From NCBI GenBank assembly GCA_902494765.1, contig CABUUK010000023.1:1-30279 (forward strand): 30,279 bases of DNA. The letters are read 5' to 3'. The notes beneath the pieces were generated by a model that ran no database searches, had not been told where the DNA came from, and saw nothing but the letters and a program-made list of their open reading frames with translations. The number at the start of each line of letters is the position of its first letter. The stretch's first letter is position 1. Source of the stretch: an uncultured Collinsella sp. GTDB lineage: Bacteria > Actinomycetota > Coriobacteriia > Coriobacteriales > Coriobacteriaceae. A program made the position numbers and the translations under genes. Of the stretch, positions 16,920-24,544 are shown piece by piece.

Positions 16920-17930
16920 CTAGATCGAGGTGGAGTCGAGCCAGTTGAGCTTGCACTCGAGAATGCGCTGCTCGCCGGGTTCGCTGCTTCCGTCAAGTAG
17001 GGCGAGCAGCATCTCGGCTGCTTCGCGACCTTCTTGGTCGACGGGCTCGATGATGGTGGAGACGGTCGGTGTGGTGAGATTAGTCCAGTCTTCGCAGTTG
17101 AGTCCCAAAAGGCCGATTTGCTGCGGAAGCAGATGGGCCATTGGCTGGAGGGCCTTGTAGACACGGGGAAGTGCCCACTGATTTTGCACGAAGATAAGGG
17201 TTCGCTTGGCGGGATTGAACTTGAATTTAAAGTATTCGGTGAGCTCGTTGATTGACGGCTTGTTGTGATCGATGGGAATCGCTTTGTAGAGCTGCCCGTT
17301 CGCTGCCAGCGCCTCGGCATACCCCTGAAAACGCTCCATGCGGGTGCGCATTTCGGTCATGTTGGCGGCAATGGAAAAGAAATCTTCGTAGCCGGCGTCG
17401 AGGAGTGCCTGTGTGGCGTTGTACACGCCGTCGTAAAGGTTGGTTTTGATCCAGCTGGTACCTGGGCTATAGATGGCCGCATCGAAAAAGACGACCGGCT
17501 TACCGGCGCGTCTAATGCGGTCATGCACGGCTTTGAAGTTTGCCGTGGGCTGGATGATAAAGCCATCGACGCCCAGCGAGAGCATCTTGTCGACGTACAT
17601 GAGCTCGGTCTCGGGGTTAAAGTTGCTCGTGCAAACGACCGTCTGGTAGCCCGCGGGGAGCATGACCTGCTCCATGCCATTGAGAACGAGCCCCGCCCAT
17701 TTGTTGGTGTTATCCAAAATGATGATGGCAATGACGTGGGTTTGCTTGCCGGTGAGCGTCTGCGCTTGGGCGTTGGGAACGTATCCGAGTTCCTTAATGA
17801 CGCGCGCGATTTTGTTCTGCGTCTTCTCGCTAAGCTTTTCTCGTTTGTCGTTGAGGTAATACGAGACGCTTGCCGTCGAGGTTCCCGCCTCTCGAGCGAC
17901 GTCTGCGATCGTAACGCGCTGTTTTGCCAC
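16920..17930 (-). CDS. LacI-family transcriptional regulator of the sugar PTS operon, 336 aa
   Basis: Sugar-responsive DNA-binding regulator. The N-terminal helix-turn-helix (VTIADVAREAGTSTASVSYYLN) and hinge (YVPNAQAQTLTG) are followed by a periplasmic-binding-protein-like effector domain (THVIAIIILDNTNKWAG ... DWTNLTTPTVSTIIEPVDQEGREAAEMLL). I chose the GTG at 17930: AGGAG lies five bases upstream and the protein then begins MAKQRVTIADVA, typical for LacI members. An ATG 12 codons upstream lacks an SD. It is divergent from the EIIBC-led operon, which it presumably controls. The inducer is probably the PTS substrate or its phosphate. Confidence 0.9.
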   Translation of the reverse strand: MAKQRVTIADVAREAGTSTASVSYYLNDKREKLSEKTQNKIARVIKELGYVPNAQAQTLTGKQTHVIAIIILDNTNKWAGLVLNGMEQVMLPAGYQTVVCTSNFNPETELMYVDKMLSLGVDGFIIQPTANFKAVHDRIRRAGKPVVFFDAAIYSPGTSWIKTNLYDGVYNATQALLDAGYEDFFSIAANMTEMRTRMERFQGYAEALAANGQLYKAIPIDHNKPSINELTEYFKFKFNPAKRTLIFVQNQWALPRVYKALQPMAHLLPQQIGLLGLNCEDWTNLTTPTVSTIIEPVDQEGREAAEMLLALLDGSSEPGEQRILECKLNWLDSTSI

Positions 17931-18345
17931 AGCGACTCCTTCCGACAGATGAGCATTTTCCAACATGATGACTTTGAGTCTTGGTGAAGGATACGCTTCG
18001 GTGAGCGGCTTTTTCCTTTCATATGAGTATGCAACAAATGCGGCATACGGGTGGGGTCGAAATTTGTGACCGGCATGCGCATCTGCCGTCTACCGAGAAA
18101 ATCAAATACTTCTTGACTTTTGAAATCGAGGGCAAAATCGCAGGATTCATTTTTGGTTAAACGCATAACTAAATCGCATAACCAACGCTCTGACCTGCGC
18201 GTTTACCGAAATAAGCTGGCATTAAGAAAAACGAGCACCTATATTGTTCTTGTCGAAAAGACAGCAAGTCCAAACGGCAGGGGATGCTCCGGAGGCCTCC
18301 GCAAACGGTGTCTTGCGCACGCAACTCTATGAAAAGAGGGAAGCA
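17931..18345. promoter_or_regulatory. Divergent lacI / sugar operon regulatory region
   Basis: This gap is AT-richer than the genes around it and full of dyads. GTATGC/GCATAC (18027-18032, 18043-18048) is one. TTGGTTA (18153-18159) is opposed to TAACCAA (18179-18185). Between and overlapping these, CGCATAAC occurs twice (18162-18169, 18175-18182). AAATCG occurs three times (about 18123, 18135, 18171). A candidate operon promoter is TGGCAT (18217-18222), 17 bases, TATATT (18240-18245). A perfect CGGAGGCCTCCG palindrome (18290-18301) lies in the predicted leader. Which dyad binds LacI is not clear. Confidence 0.45.
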
Positions 18346-19818
18346 ATGAAGATCGTAGGCGTTGCCGCCTGTACTGTGGGTATCGCCCACACGTATATGG
18401 CCCAGAAGGCGATTCAGGATGAATGCGCCGCCCGTGGCATCGAGTGCAAGGTCGAGACTCAGGGTGGCCTGGGTATCGAGAATGAGCTCACGCAGGAAGA
18501 CGTGGACTCCGCCGACCTGGTCCTGGAGTCCGTCGACGTGGGTGTCGAGAACGAGGACCGTTTTGAGCAGAAGATGGCCGAGGGCAAGTTCCTGAAGGTC
18601 GGCACCTCGGATGTAATCGCCGATCCGGTAAAGATCATCGACCAGGCCATTGAGATCATCAAGGCGACGGGTGGCGCCGTTGACGCGCCCAAGGCCGAGG
18701 CCAAGGCAGAGAAGAAGGCCGTCTCCGCTGCCCCGCAGGCCCCGACACCGGCGTCCAAGCAGTCTATCTTTGCCGATCCTGGCAAGACGCTGCTCAATGC
18801 ATTCAATACCGGCGTTTCCTATTTTATCCCCATCGTCGTTATCGGCGGCGTGTTTCTTGCCTTCTCGCTGGCATCCGGTACCGCCGGCGCCAACGGCATG
18901 GAGGTTACGAACCCGCTGATGGTGAGCCTTAACACCATCGGCATGGCCGGCATCTCCATGATGATCCCGGTGCTTGCGGCATACATCTCCTACTCGATGG
19001 CCGGCAAGCCCGCGCTCGCCCCCGGTTTTGTCCTGGGCTACCTGGTCAACAACGCAGTCGTTACCCCTAACGGCAACAGCGTTTCGACCGGCTTCTTGGG
19101 CGCCATGATCATGGCGGTCATCTGCGGCTACTTTGTCCGCTGGATGAAGACCTGGAAGGTCAACAACACCATCCAGACCATCATGCCCATCCTGATCATC
19201 CCGATTCTGACCTCGCTTGTCCTGGGCATGGCCTATATCTACATCCTGGCCACGCCGCTTGGCTTTGTGATGGACTGGCTCACCGGCGTGCTCGGCAGCC
19301 TGCAGGGCGGTTCCGCAGTTGTCCTGGGTCTGGTCATTGGCGTTATGACCGCCTTCGATATGGGTGGTCCCATCAACAAGACCGCCTCGACCTTCACCAT
19401 GGCCATCATGGCCTCCGGCATCTATGGCCCCAACGGCATGTTCCGCGTCGCCGTCGCCATTCCCCCGATTGCCTGCGGCCTTGCTGCGCTCATCGCCAAG
19501 AACAAGTTCGATGACGCCGATCGCCAGATGGGTATCTCCGCACTGTTCATGGGCTGCATCGGCATTACCGAGGGCGCTATCCCCTTCGCGGTCAAGGACC
19601 TTGGCCACACCCTGCCCGGCATCTGCATCGGCTCTGCCGTGGGCGCGGCGCTCGCCGCCTTCCAGGGTATCGACTGCTACGTCCCGCACGGTGGCTTTAT
19701 CGTCGCCCTTGCCACCAACAACGTCGCGCTGTTCTGCCTGGACATCGTGATTGGCGCCGTGGTCGCCGCTGCAATCCTGATTGCCATGAAGCCCACGCTC
19801 GACAAGCAGGCCAAGTAA
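18346..19818 (+). CDS. PTS fructose-family transporter subunit IIBC, 490 aa
   Basis: Membrane permease that phosphorylates its sugar during import, using phosphate from EIIA. The EIIB domain is residues ~1-100, with the phospho-accepting Cys9 in VAACTVGIAHTYMA (the common form is CPTGIAHT). An Ala/Lys/Pro linker (~110-145) leads to the EIIC domain (~150-485). The EIIC domain carries multiple membrane helices, the substrate-loop motif DMGGPINK, GITEGAIPF and YVPHGGF, all typical of the fructose/mannitol-like group. GAGGGA precedes the ATG at 18346. An EIIA domain is missing here but is supplied by the last gene of the operon. Substrate unknown; probably a ketose. Confidence 0.92.
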   Translation: MKIVGVAACTVGIAHTYMAQKAIQDECAARGIECKVETQGGLGIENELTQEDVDSADLVLESVDVGVENEDRFEQKMAEGKFLKVGTSDVIADPVKIIDQAIEIIKATGGAVDAPKAEAKAEKKAVSAAPQAPTPASKQSIFADPGKTLLNAFNTGVSYFIPIVVIGGVFLAFSLASGTAGANGMEVTNPLMVSLNTIGMAGISMMIPVLAAYISYSMAGKPALAPGFVLGYLVNNAVVTPNGNSVSTGFLGAMIMAVICGYFVRWMKTWKVNNTIQTIMPILIIPILTSLVLGMAYIYILATPLGFVMDWLTGVLGSLQGGSAVVLGLVIGVMTAFDMGGPINKTASTFTMAIMASGIYGPNGMFRVAVAIPPIACGLAALIAKNKFDDADRQMGISALFMGCIGITEGAIPFAVKDLGHTLPGICIGSAVGAALAAFQGIDCYVPHGGFIVALATNNVALFCLDIVIGAVVAAAILIAMKPTLDKQAK

Positions 19819-19832
19819 ACCTTTAAGGACTC

Positions 19833-19920
19833 CGGTTGTGCGGAGGGATGGATTTGACTCCGCACAACCGCCCCTACACAACAAAATCCATCCGTACTGA
19901 TAGGGCCCACATCTGGGTCC
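19833..19920 (+). other. Hairpin with loop complementary to a downstream segment (possible pseudoknot)
   Basis: CGGTTGTGCGGAG (19833-19845) pairs perfectly with CTCCGCACAACCG (19858-19870). Ten loop bases, GGATGGATTT (19846-19855), are perfectly complementary to AAATCCATCC (19884-19893), so the two pairings could coexist as a pseudoknot. A third stem GGGCCCA/TGGGTCC (19903-19909, 19914-19920) follows. No T-run is present. It lies in the 144-base gap between EIIBC and the GatZ-like gene. Confidence 0.65.
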
Positions 19921-19962
19921 CAGGGAACTTTTGTCAAAAATCCTCTGGAGAAGGAGAACAAA

Positions 19963-21237
19963 ATGTCCAACCTCACCATCCGCCAGGCCGTTCAGGGCAT
20001 GCTCAAACTGCAGGATAGCGGCGATCACGCAACCATGGTCGGCATTGGCCCCATGAGCCCCAACCTGATTCAGGCCGTGTTCGAGCTTGCCAAGGACGAG
20101 GATTTCCCGCCCATGTTTATCGCCAGCCGCAACCAGGTCGATATGGACGAGATGGGCGCCGGCTACGTCAACGGTTGGGACCAGACGCGCTTTGCCGCCG
20201 ACATCAAGAAGGTCGCCGACGAGGTGGGTTACACCGGTCCGTACTACCTGTGCCGAGATCACGGCGGTCCGTGGCAGCGCGACGAGGAGCGTAACGCCCA
20301 CCTGCCCGAGGACGAGGCCATGGAGCTCGCCCGCAAGTCCTTCGTCGCCGACATGGAGGCAGGCTTTGACCTGCTGATGGTCGACCCCACCAAGGATCCC
20401 TATCAGATCGGCAAGGTTATTCCGCTCGACGTGGTGCTTCGCCGCACGATCGATCTTATCGACTACCTTGAGCAGTACCGTCGCGAGCATAACCTGCCCG
20501 AGGTCGCCTATGAGGTCGGTACCGAGGAGACCAATGGCGGCTTGACCTCTACCGATAAGTACGAGGAGTTCATTTCTCAGCTGCAGCCCGAGCTCGAGAA
20601 GCGCGGCTGCCCCATGCCCACCTTTATCGTCGGCCAGACCGGCACCCTTACCCGCTGGACGGAGCAGGTCGGTCACTACAACTTCAAGAACGCCCGCGAG
20701 CTTGCCGATATGGCCGAGCGCTATGGCGTGGGCCTGAAGGAGCACAACGCCGACTATCTGGACGACGCGACGCTGCTCGAGCACATCCCGGCACACGTGA
20801 CCGCCTCCAACGTCGCTCCGCAGTATGGCACCGAGGAGACCCGCGCCTACCTCAAGCTCTGCGCCACCGAGCAGATCCTGGTCGACAACGGTCTGTGCGA
20901 TGACCCCTCCGACCTGTATCACACGCTGCTGGTCAAGGCTATCAAGACCGAGCGCTGGCGCAAGTGGATGACTGGCGACGACGTCAACCTGCAGGTCGAT
21001 GACATCCTTGCCGACGATGAGCTCAGCCTGAAGATCCTGGATGTCTCCGGCCACTATGCGTTCAACGATCCCGAGGTCAAGGAGCAGGTCGAGAAGCTCT
21101 ATCGCAACCTCGCTGCCCAGGACATCGACGGCAAGCGCTTTGTGATCGAGCACATCAAGCGCCCGATCAAGCAGTACGTCGTCGGTCTTAACCTCAAGGG
21201 CGTCACGACCCGCATCGAGGCCGCTCTTGCCGAGTAA
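19963..21237 (+). CDS. GatZ/KbaZ-family protein (tagatose-bisphosphate aldolase non-catalytic subunit-like), 424 aa
   Basis: TIM-barrel sugar-phosphate protein of the family first known as GatZ/KbaZ, the accessory subunit of class II tagatose-1,6-bisphosphate aldolase. Family-like segments: ASRNQVDMDE, CRDHGGPW, YEVGTEETNGG, FIVGQTGT and KEHNADYL, compared with NQVN, GGDHLGP, VIGTE and AHSTDY in E. coli GatZ. It is clearly divergent, and no GatY/KbaY catalytic partner is present. Stand-alone family members have been reported as ketose-6-phosphate 4-epimerases, so I favour an epimerase or isomerase role on the PTS product; this is inference. GGAGAAGGAG precedes the ATG. Second gene of the operon. 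Confidence 0.75.
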   Translation: MSNLTIRQAVQGMLKLQDSGDHATMVGIGPMSPNLIQAVFELAKDEDFPPMFIASRNQVDMDEMGAGYVNGWDQTRFAADIKKVADEVGYTGPYYLCRDHGGPWQRDEERNAHLPEDEAMELARKSFVADMEAGFDLLMVDPTKDPYQIGKVIPLDVVLRRTIDLIDYLEQYRREHNLPEVAYEVGTEETNGGLTSTDKYEEFISQLQPELEKRGCPMPTFIVGQTGTLTRWTEQVGHYNFKNARELADMAERYGVGLKEHNADYLDDATLLEHIPAHVTASNVAPQYGTEETRAYLKLCATEQILVDNGLCDDPSDLYHTLLVKAIKTERWRKWMTGDDVNLQVDDILADDELSLKILDVSGHYAFNDPEVKEQVEKLYRNLAAQDIDGKRFVIEHIKRPIKQYVVGLNLKGVTTRIEAALAE

Positions 21238-21256
21238 GTAGCTTTTCCTACGCGAC

Positions 21257-21325
21257 GCCGGGCCTGGGGCATGTCCCAGCTGCAGGCCCGGCACATGGGA
21301 CAAAGGGGCAGTCCCTTTGTCCCAT
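21257..21325 (+). repeat. Tandem hairpins between gatZ-like and transaldolase genes
   Basis: Hairpin 1: GCCGGGCCTG (21257-21266) with CAGGCCCGGC (21283-21292), perfect. Hairpin 2: ATGGGACAAAGGG (21295-21307) with CCCTTTGTCCCAT (21313-21325), perfect over 13 bases with a 5-base loop, followed by TCTTTTG. Hairpin 2 could terminate part of the transcripts. It also belongs to the GGGACA palindromes seen elsewhere in the window. Confidence 0.8.
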
Positions 21326-21361
21326 TCTTTTGAGTTTTAGCTTCCTTTGAAGGGGTTCACC

Positions 21362-22045
21362 ATGAAGTTCTTTATCGATACCGCCAATCTGGACGAGATT
21401 GCCGAGGCCAAGAGCTGGGGCTGCCTGGCCGGTGTTACCACCAACCCGTCCCTGTACGCCAAGACCGGCGGCAAGCTTGCCGACTTTGAGCCCCATATGC
21501 TCAAGATTGCCGAGCTCTGCGAGGGTCTGCCCGTGTCTGCCGAGTCCACCGCGACTACTGCCGAGGGCATGATCGAGGAGGGCAAGCGTCTTGCCGCCCT
21601 CGCTCCCAACATCGTGGTTAAGCTTCCCGTGTGCGAGGCCGGCCTTGCCGCCTGCCGCGCCCTGGCCGACGCAGGTGTGCGCGTCAACATGACGCTTGTT
21701 TTCTCGCCGACCCAGGCCTTGATGGCCGCCAACGCCGGCGCTCGCTACATCAGCCCGTTTGTGGGGCGCTTCGATGACATCGCCGAGGACGGTATCTCGC
21801 AGCTCGACAATGTTGTGACTTGCATCAAGAACTATGACTGGACCGGCAAGAACGTCGACGACACCGTTGAGATCATCACCGCTTCGGTCCGCACGCCCAA
21901 CCATGTGACCCAGGCGGCGCTGCTTGGTGCCGACATTGCGACCGTTCCCATGGCCGCTCTTAAGAAATGCTTGCATCACCCGCTGACCGACCAGGGCCTT
22001 GCCTCTTTTGAGGCTGATTGGCAGAAGGTCGTCGCTCAGGCTTAA
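21362..22045 (+). CDS. TalC-type transaldolase (small transaldolase/FSA family), 227 aa
   Basis: Class I aldolase-fold enzyme that transfers dihydroxyacetone units between sugar phosphates. FIDTANL carries Asp6. VTTNPS (25-30) is the family signature. The Schiff-base Lys is K87 in IVVKLPV. By alignment to E. coli FsaA (Gln59, Tyr131), this protein has Glu61 (SAESTATTAEGM) and Phe133 (YISPFVGR), the residues typical of true transaldolases rather than fructose-6-phosphate aldolase. I chose the ATG at 21362 (GAAGGGG upstream, MKFFIDTA N-terminus) rather than a start five codons earlier. Third gene of the operon. It links the operon to the non-oxidative pentose phosphate pathway. Confidence 0.92.
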   Translation: MKFFIDTANLDEIAEAKSWGCLAGVTTNPSLYAKTGGKLADFEPHMLKIAELCEGLPVSAESTATTAEGMIEEGKRLAALAPNIVVKLPVCEAGLAACRALADAGVRVNMTLVFSPTQALMAANAGARYISPFVGRFDDIAEDGISQLDNVVTCIKNYDWTGKNVDDTVEIITASVRTPNHVTQAALLGADIATVPMAALKKCLHHPLTDQGLASFEADWQKVVAQA

Positions 22046-22056
22046 CGAGTGGATTG

Positions 22057-22085
22057 CCCCGGCATCGCGTCATCCGGTGCCGGGG
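22057..22085 (+). other. Hairpin between transaldolase and transketolase genes
   Basis: CCCCGGCA (22057-22064) pairs with TGCCGGGG (22078-22085), followed by TTGTTCT. It is a possible partial terminator or RNA-stability element in a 63-base gap. Confidence 0.55.
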
Positions 22086-22108
22086 TTGTTCTCAAGAGAG
22101 GAATTCGT

Positions 22109-22939
22109 ATGACCAACCAGGAGCTGGCAAAGGTCGCCAATGAGGTCAGGAAGGGTGTCGTGACTGCGGTTCACGCGGCCAAGTCGGGACATCCGGGTGG
22201 ATCGCTCGGTGCTGCCGACATCATGACGTATCTGTACTTTGAGGAAATGAATATCGATCCTGCTGACCCTCACAAGGCCGATCGCGATCGCTTTGTGCTC
22301 TCCAAGGGTCACGCGGCGCCGGGCCTGTATTCGGTGTTGGCAAATCGCGGCTTTTTTCCCGTCGAAGAGCTCGAGACGCTCCGCCATATTGGCAGCCGAC
22401 TGCAGGGCCATCCCAACATGAACGACACCCCGGGCATCGATATGTCCACCGGATCGCTCGGTCAGGGTATCTCCGCCGCGGTTGGAATGGCACTCGCCGC
22501 AAAGCACTGGGGTGACAGCTACCGCGTCTACACGTTGCTGGGCGACGGCGAGTGCGAGGAGGGCCAGGTGTGGGAGGCGGCCATGTTTGCCGGCAACCAT
22601 GCGCTCGACAATCTTGTTGCCGTCGTCGACCACAACGGCTTGCAGATTGACGGCACGATCGATGAGGTCAACTCGGCCATGCCGCTCGCTGACAAGTTCC
22701 GCGCCTTTAAGTGGCATGTGATCGAGCTAGCCGATGGCAACGACATGACACAGATTGAGGCGGCTTTCGCCGAGGCTCGTGAGGTGACCGGCGTGCCCGT
22801 CGCTATCATCGCCGAGACGGTGAAGGGCAAAGGCGTCTCCTTTATGGAGGACCAGGTTGGCTGGCATGGCAAGGCGCCCAACGATGAACAGTTTGAGCAG
22901 GCCATGGCCGAGCTTGCGGCAGCAGGAGAGGAGCTCTAA
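22109..22939 (+). CDS. Transketolase, N-terminal (ThDP-binding) subunit, 276 aa
   Basis: First half of a split transketolase; it moves two-carbon ketol units between sugar phosphates in the pentose phosphate pathway. SGHPGGSLGAADI (26-38), SKGHAAPGLYS (65-75) and the ThDP motif GDGECEEG (145-152) with N176 (VVDHNGLQID) are intact. Split transketolases are common in Actinobacteria, Archaea and anaerobes. GAGAGGAATTCGT precedes the ATG at 22109. A frame extends back to 22049, but those residues are not transketolase-like. The stop codon overlaps the start of the C-terminal subunit gene by one base. Confidence 0.94.
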   Translation: MTNQELAKVANEVRKGVVTAVHAAKSGHPGGSLGAADIMTYLYFEEMNIDPADPHKADRDRFVLSKGHAAPGLYSVLANRGFFPVEELETLRHIGSRLQGHPNMNDTPGIDMSTGSLGQGISAAVGMALAAKHWGDSYRVYTLLGDGECEEGQVWEAAMFAGNHALDNLVAVVDHNGLQIDGTIDEVNSAMPLADKFRAFKWHVIELADGNDMTQIEAAFAEAREVTGVPVAIIAETVKGKGVSFMEDQVGWHGKAPNDEQFEQAMAELAAAGEEL

Positions 22940-23877
22940 TGGCAGAGGTCAAAAAAGACGCCACGCGCGTAAGCTACGGCGAGGCGCTCGTCGAGCTGGG
23001 CAATGAGCACGATGACTTTGTAGTGCTCGATGCCGACCTGGCTGCCGCTACGCAGACGGGTAAGTTTAAGGCTGCGCACCCTGAGCGCTTCTACGATGCC
23101 GGCATTGCCGAGAGCAACTTGATGGGGCTCGCCGCCGGCATTGCGACCACGGGCCACGTCGCCTTTGCGAGCACCTTTGCCATGTTCGCCGCCGGCCGCG
23201 CGTACGAACAAGTGCGTAATTCCATTGGCTATCCGCACCTTAACGTCAAAATCGGTGCCACGCATGCGGGTATCTCGGTCGGTGAAGACGGCGCCACGCA
23301 TCAGTGCTGCGAGGACATCGCGCTCATGCGCACGATCCCGGGTATGACGGTAATCGTTCCCGCCGATGACATCGAGGCTCGCGCTTGCGTGCGCGCCGCC
23401 TATGAGTTTGAGGGACCGGTCTACATGCGCTTCGGACGCCTGGCAACGCCGGTCATTAACGATCACGAGGACTATGAGTTCAAGATTGGTCGCGGCGTGG
23501 TCGTGCGCGAGGGGTCCGATGTGACCATCATCGCTTGTGGCCTTATGGTCGCCGAGGCGCTTGAGGCTGCCGAGGCGCTCGCTGCCGATGGTATCGATGC
23601 CGAGGTCATCAATATGCACACGATCAAGCCGCTTGATGAGCGCCTGGTGGTTGCCAGCGCCAAGAAGACCGGTCGTGTGGTCACTGCCGAGGAGCATTCG
23701 ATTATCGGTGGTCTTGGCGAGGCCGTGGCCTCGGTGCTCGCGGAGCAGCATCCGGTGCCGATGCGTCGCGTCGGCGTGCGCGATGTGTATGGCGAGTCCG
23801 GCCCTGCGGTCGATTTGCTGCACAAGTACGGTTTGGACGCCGACGGCATCGAAGCTGCGGTCAGGTCCGTGTTGTAA
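22939..23877 (+). CDS. Transketolase, C-terminal (pyrimidine-binding) subunit, 312 aa
   Basis: Second half of the split transketolase. The catalytic Glu58 that activates ThDP lies in GIAESNLMGLAAG. The pyrimidine domain (1-~165, with THAGISVGEDGATHQ) and the C-terminal transketolase domain (VVTAEEHSIIGGLGEAVASVL) are both complete. It starts at an ATG that shares one base with the preceding stop (TAATG), so coupling and 1:1 production are expected. An EIIA gene follows after 11 bases. Confidence 0.94.
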   Translation: MAEVKKDATRVSYGEALVELGNEHDDFVVLDADLAAATQTGKFKAAHPERFYDAGIAESNLMGLAAGIATTGHVAFASTFAMFAAGRAYEQVRNSIGYPHLNVKIGATHAGISVGEDGATHQCCEDIALMRTIPGMTVIVPADDIEARACVRAAYEFEGPVYMRFGRLATPVINDHEDYEFKIGRGVVVREGSDVTIIACGLMVAEALEAAEALAADGIDAEVINMHTIKPLDERLVVASAKKTGRVVTAEEHSIIGGLGEAVASVLAEQHPVPMRRVGVRDVYGESGPAVDLLHKYGLDADGIEAAVRSVL

Positions 23878-23888
23878 GGAAGGTTTCC

Positions 23889-24341
23889 ATGGGATTTGTA
23901 TCTGCCAACCAAGTGACAATCGGGTATACCGCCGCCTCGCGCGAGGACGCCCTACATTATTTGTCCGAGCAGGCCATCGAGCTCGGCTTTGCCGATGACG
24001 CATCTGCCGTAAAGGCCGCCTTCATTGCTCGCGAGAACGAGGCCGAGACCGGCCTTGTCGCCGGTTTTGCCGTTCCGCATGCCAAAAGCGACGCGATCCA
24101 CACGCCGGGCGTTGCCGTGCTTAAACTGACCGAGCCCGTTGAATGGCCGAGCTTCGATGGGGTGCCCGTCGATGTTGCGCTCGCGCTGTACGTGCCTGCC
24201 GGCGAGGCTGGAACCACGCATCTGCGCCTGCTCTCCAAGGCTGCCGTAATGCTGATGGACGCCGGCTTCCGCGACAAGGTGCGCGCGAGCACCGATCCCG
24301 TTGAGATTGCGGAGCTCATCAATAGCGGACTCGAAGACTAG
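23889..24341 (+). CDS. PTS sugar transporter subunit IIA (fructose/mannitol family), 150 aa
   Basis: Cytoplasmic phosphocarrier that takes phosphate from HPr and passes it to EIIB. The active-site histidine is His64 in AVPHAKSDAI, the family PH motif. The rest of the 150-residue domain (EWPSFDGVPVDVALALYVPA, THLRLLSKAAVMLMD) matches EIIA of the fructose/mannitol type in length and pattern. AAGGAAGG precedes the ATG. As the last gene of the operon, it completes the EIIBC encoded 4 kb upstream, so the transporter is split across the two ends of the operon. Confidence 0.93.
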   Translation: MGFVSANQVTIGYTAASREDALHYLSEQAIELGFADDASAVKAAFIARENEAETGLVAGFAVPHAKSDAIHTPGVAVLKLTEPVEWPSFDGVPVDVALALYVPAGEAGTTHLRLLSKAAVMLMDAGFRDKVRASTDPVEIAELINSGLED

Positions 24342-24383
24342 AACGGTCATCCCGTTCAATCAATCGATCCTTCTCCAAGGAAA

Positions 24384-24424
24384 AGGGCCGCGACGCCATA
24401 TAGGTGTCGCGGCCCTGTTTGCGT
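24384..24424 (+). terminator. Terminator of the sugar PTS operon
   Basis: AGGGCCGCGACGCC (24384-24397) pairs with GGTGTCGCGGCCCT (24403-24416), with one G-U pair and a 5-base loop, followed by GTTTGCGTTT. Confidence 0.85.
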
Positions 24425-24471
24425 TTCCCCAGATAAAACCTGCCAAAATAAACCTATCCCTTTTTGGCAGG
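24424..24471 (+). repeat. Dispersed palindromic repeat, copy 1
   Basis: Consensus parts: TTTCCCCAGATAAAA, CCTGCCAAAA, TAAACCTATCCC, TTTTTGGCAGG. CCTGCCAAAA (24439-24448) pairs with TTTTGGCAGG (24462-24471). Related copies occur at 24899-24949 in the same orientation and at 28009-28058 inverted. Confidence 0.85.
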
Positions 24472-24544
24472 CTAATCGTGAGTTATTTCACCGCAACTTA
24501 GGGCACGGTTAGGAAGTGTGCACCTTAAAGAGTGGAGCCCTTGA

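Noticed and set aside
18169..21303. 1044-residue open frame on the minus strand opposite EIIBC and the GatZ-like gene
   Set aside because: It is a shadow of two well-supported genes and crosses their hairpin-containing junction; the protein is low-complexity Gly/Asp/His/Leu with no family features.
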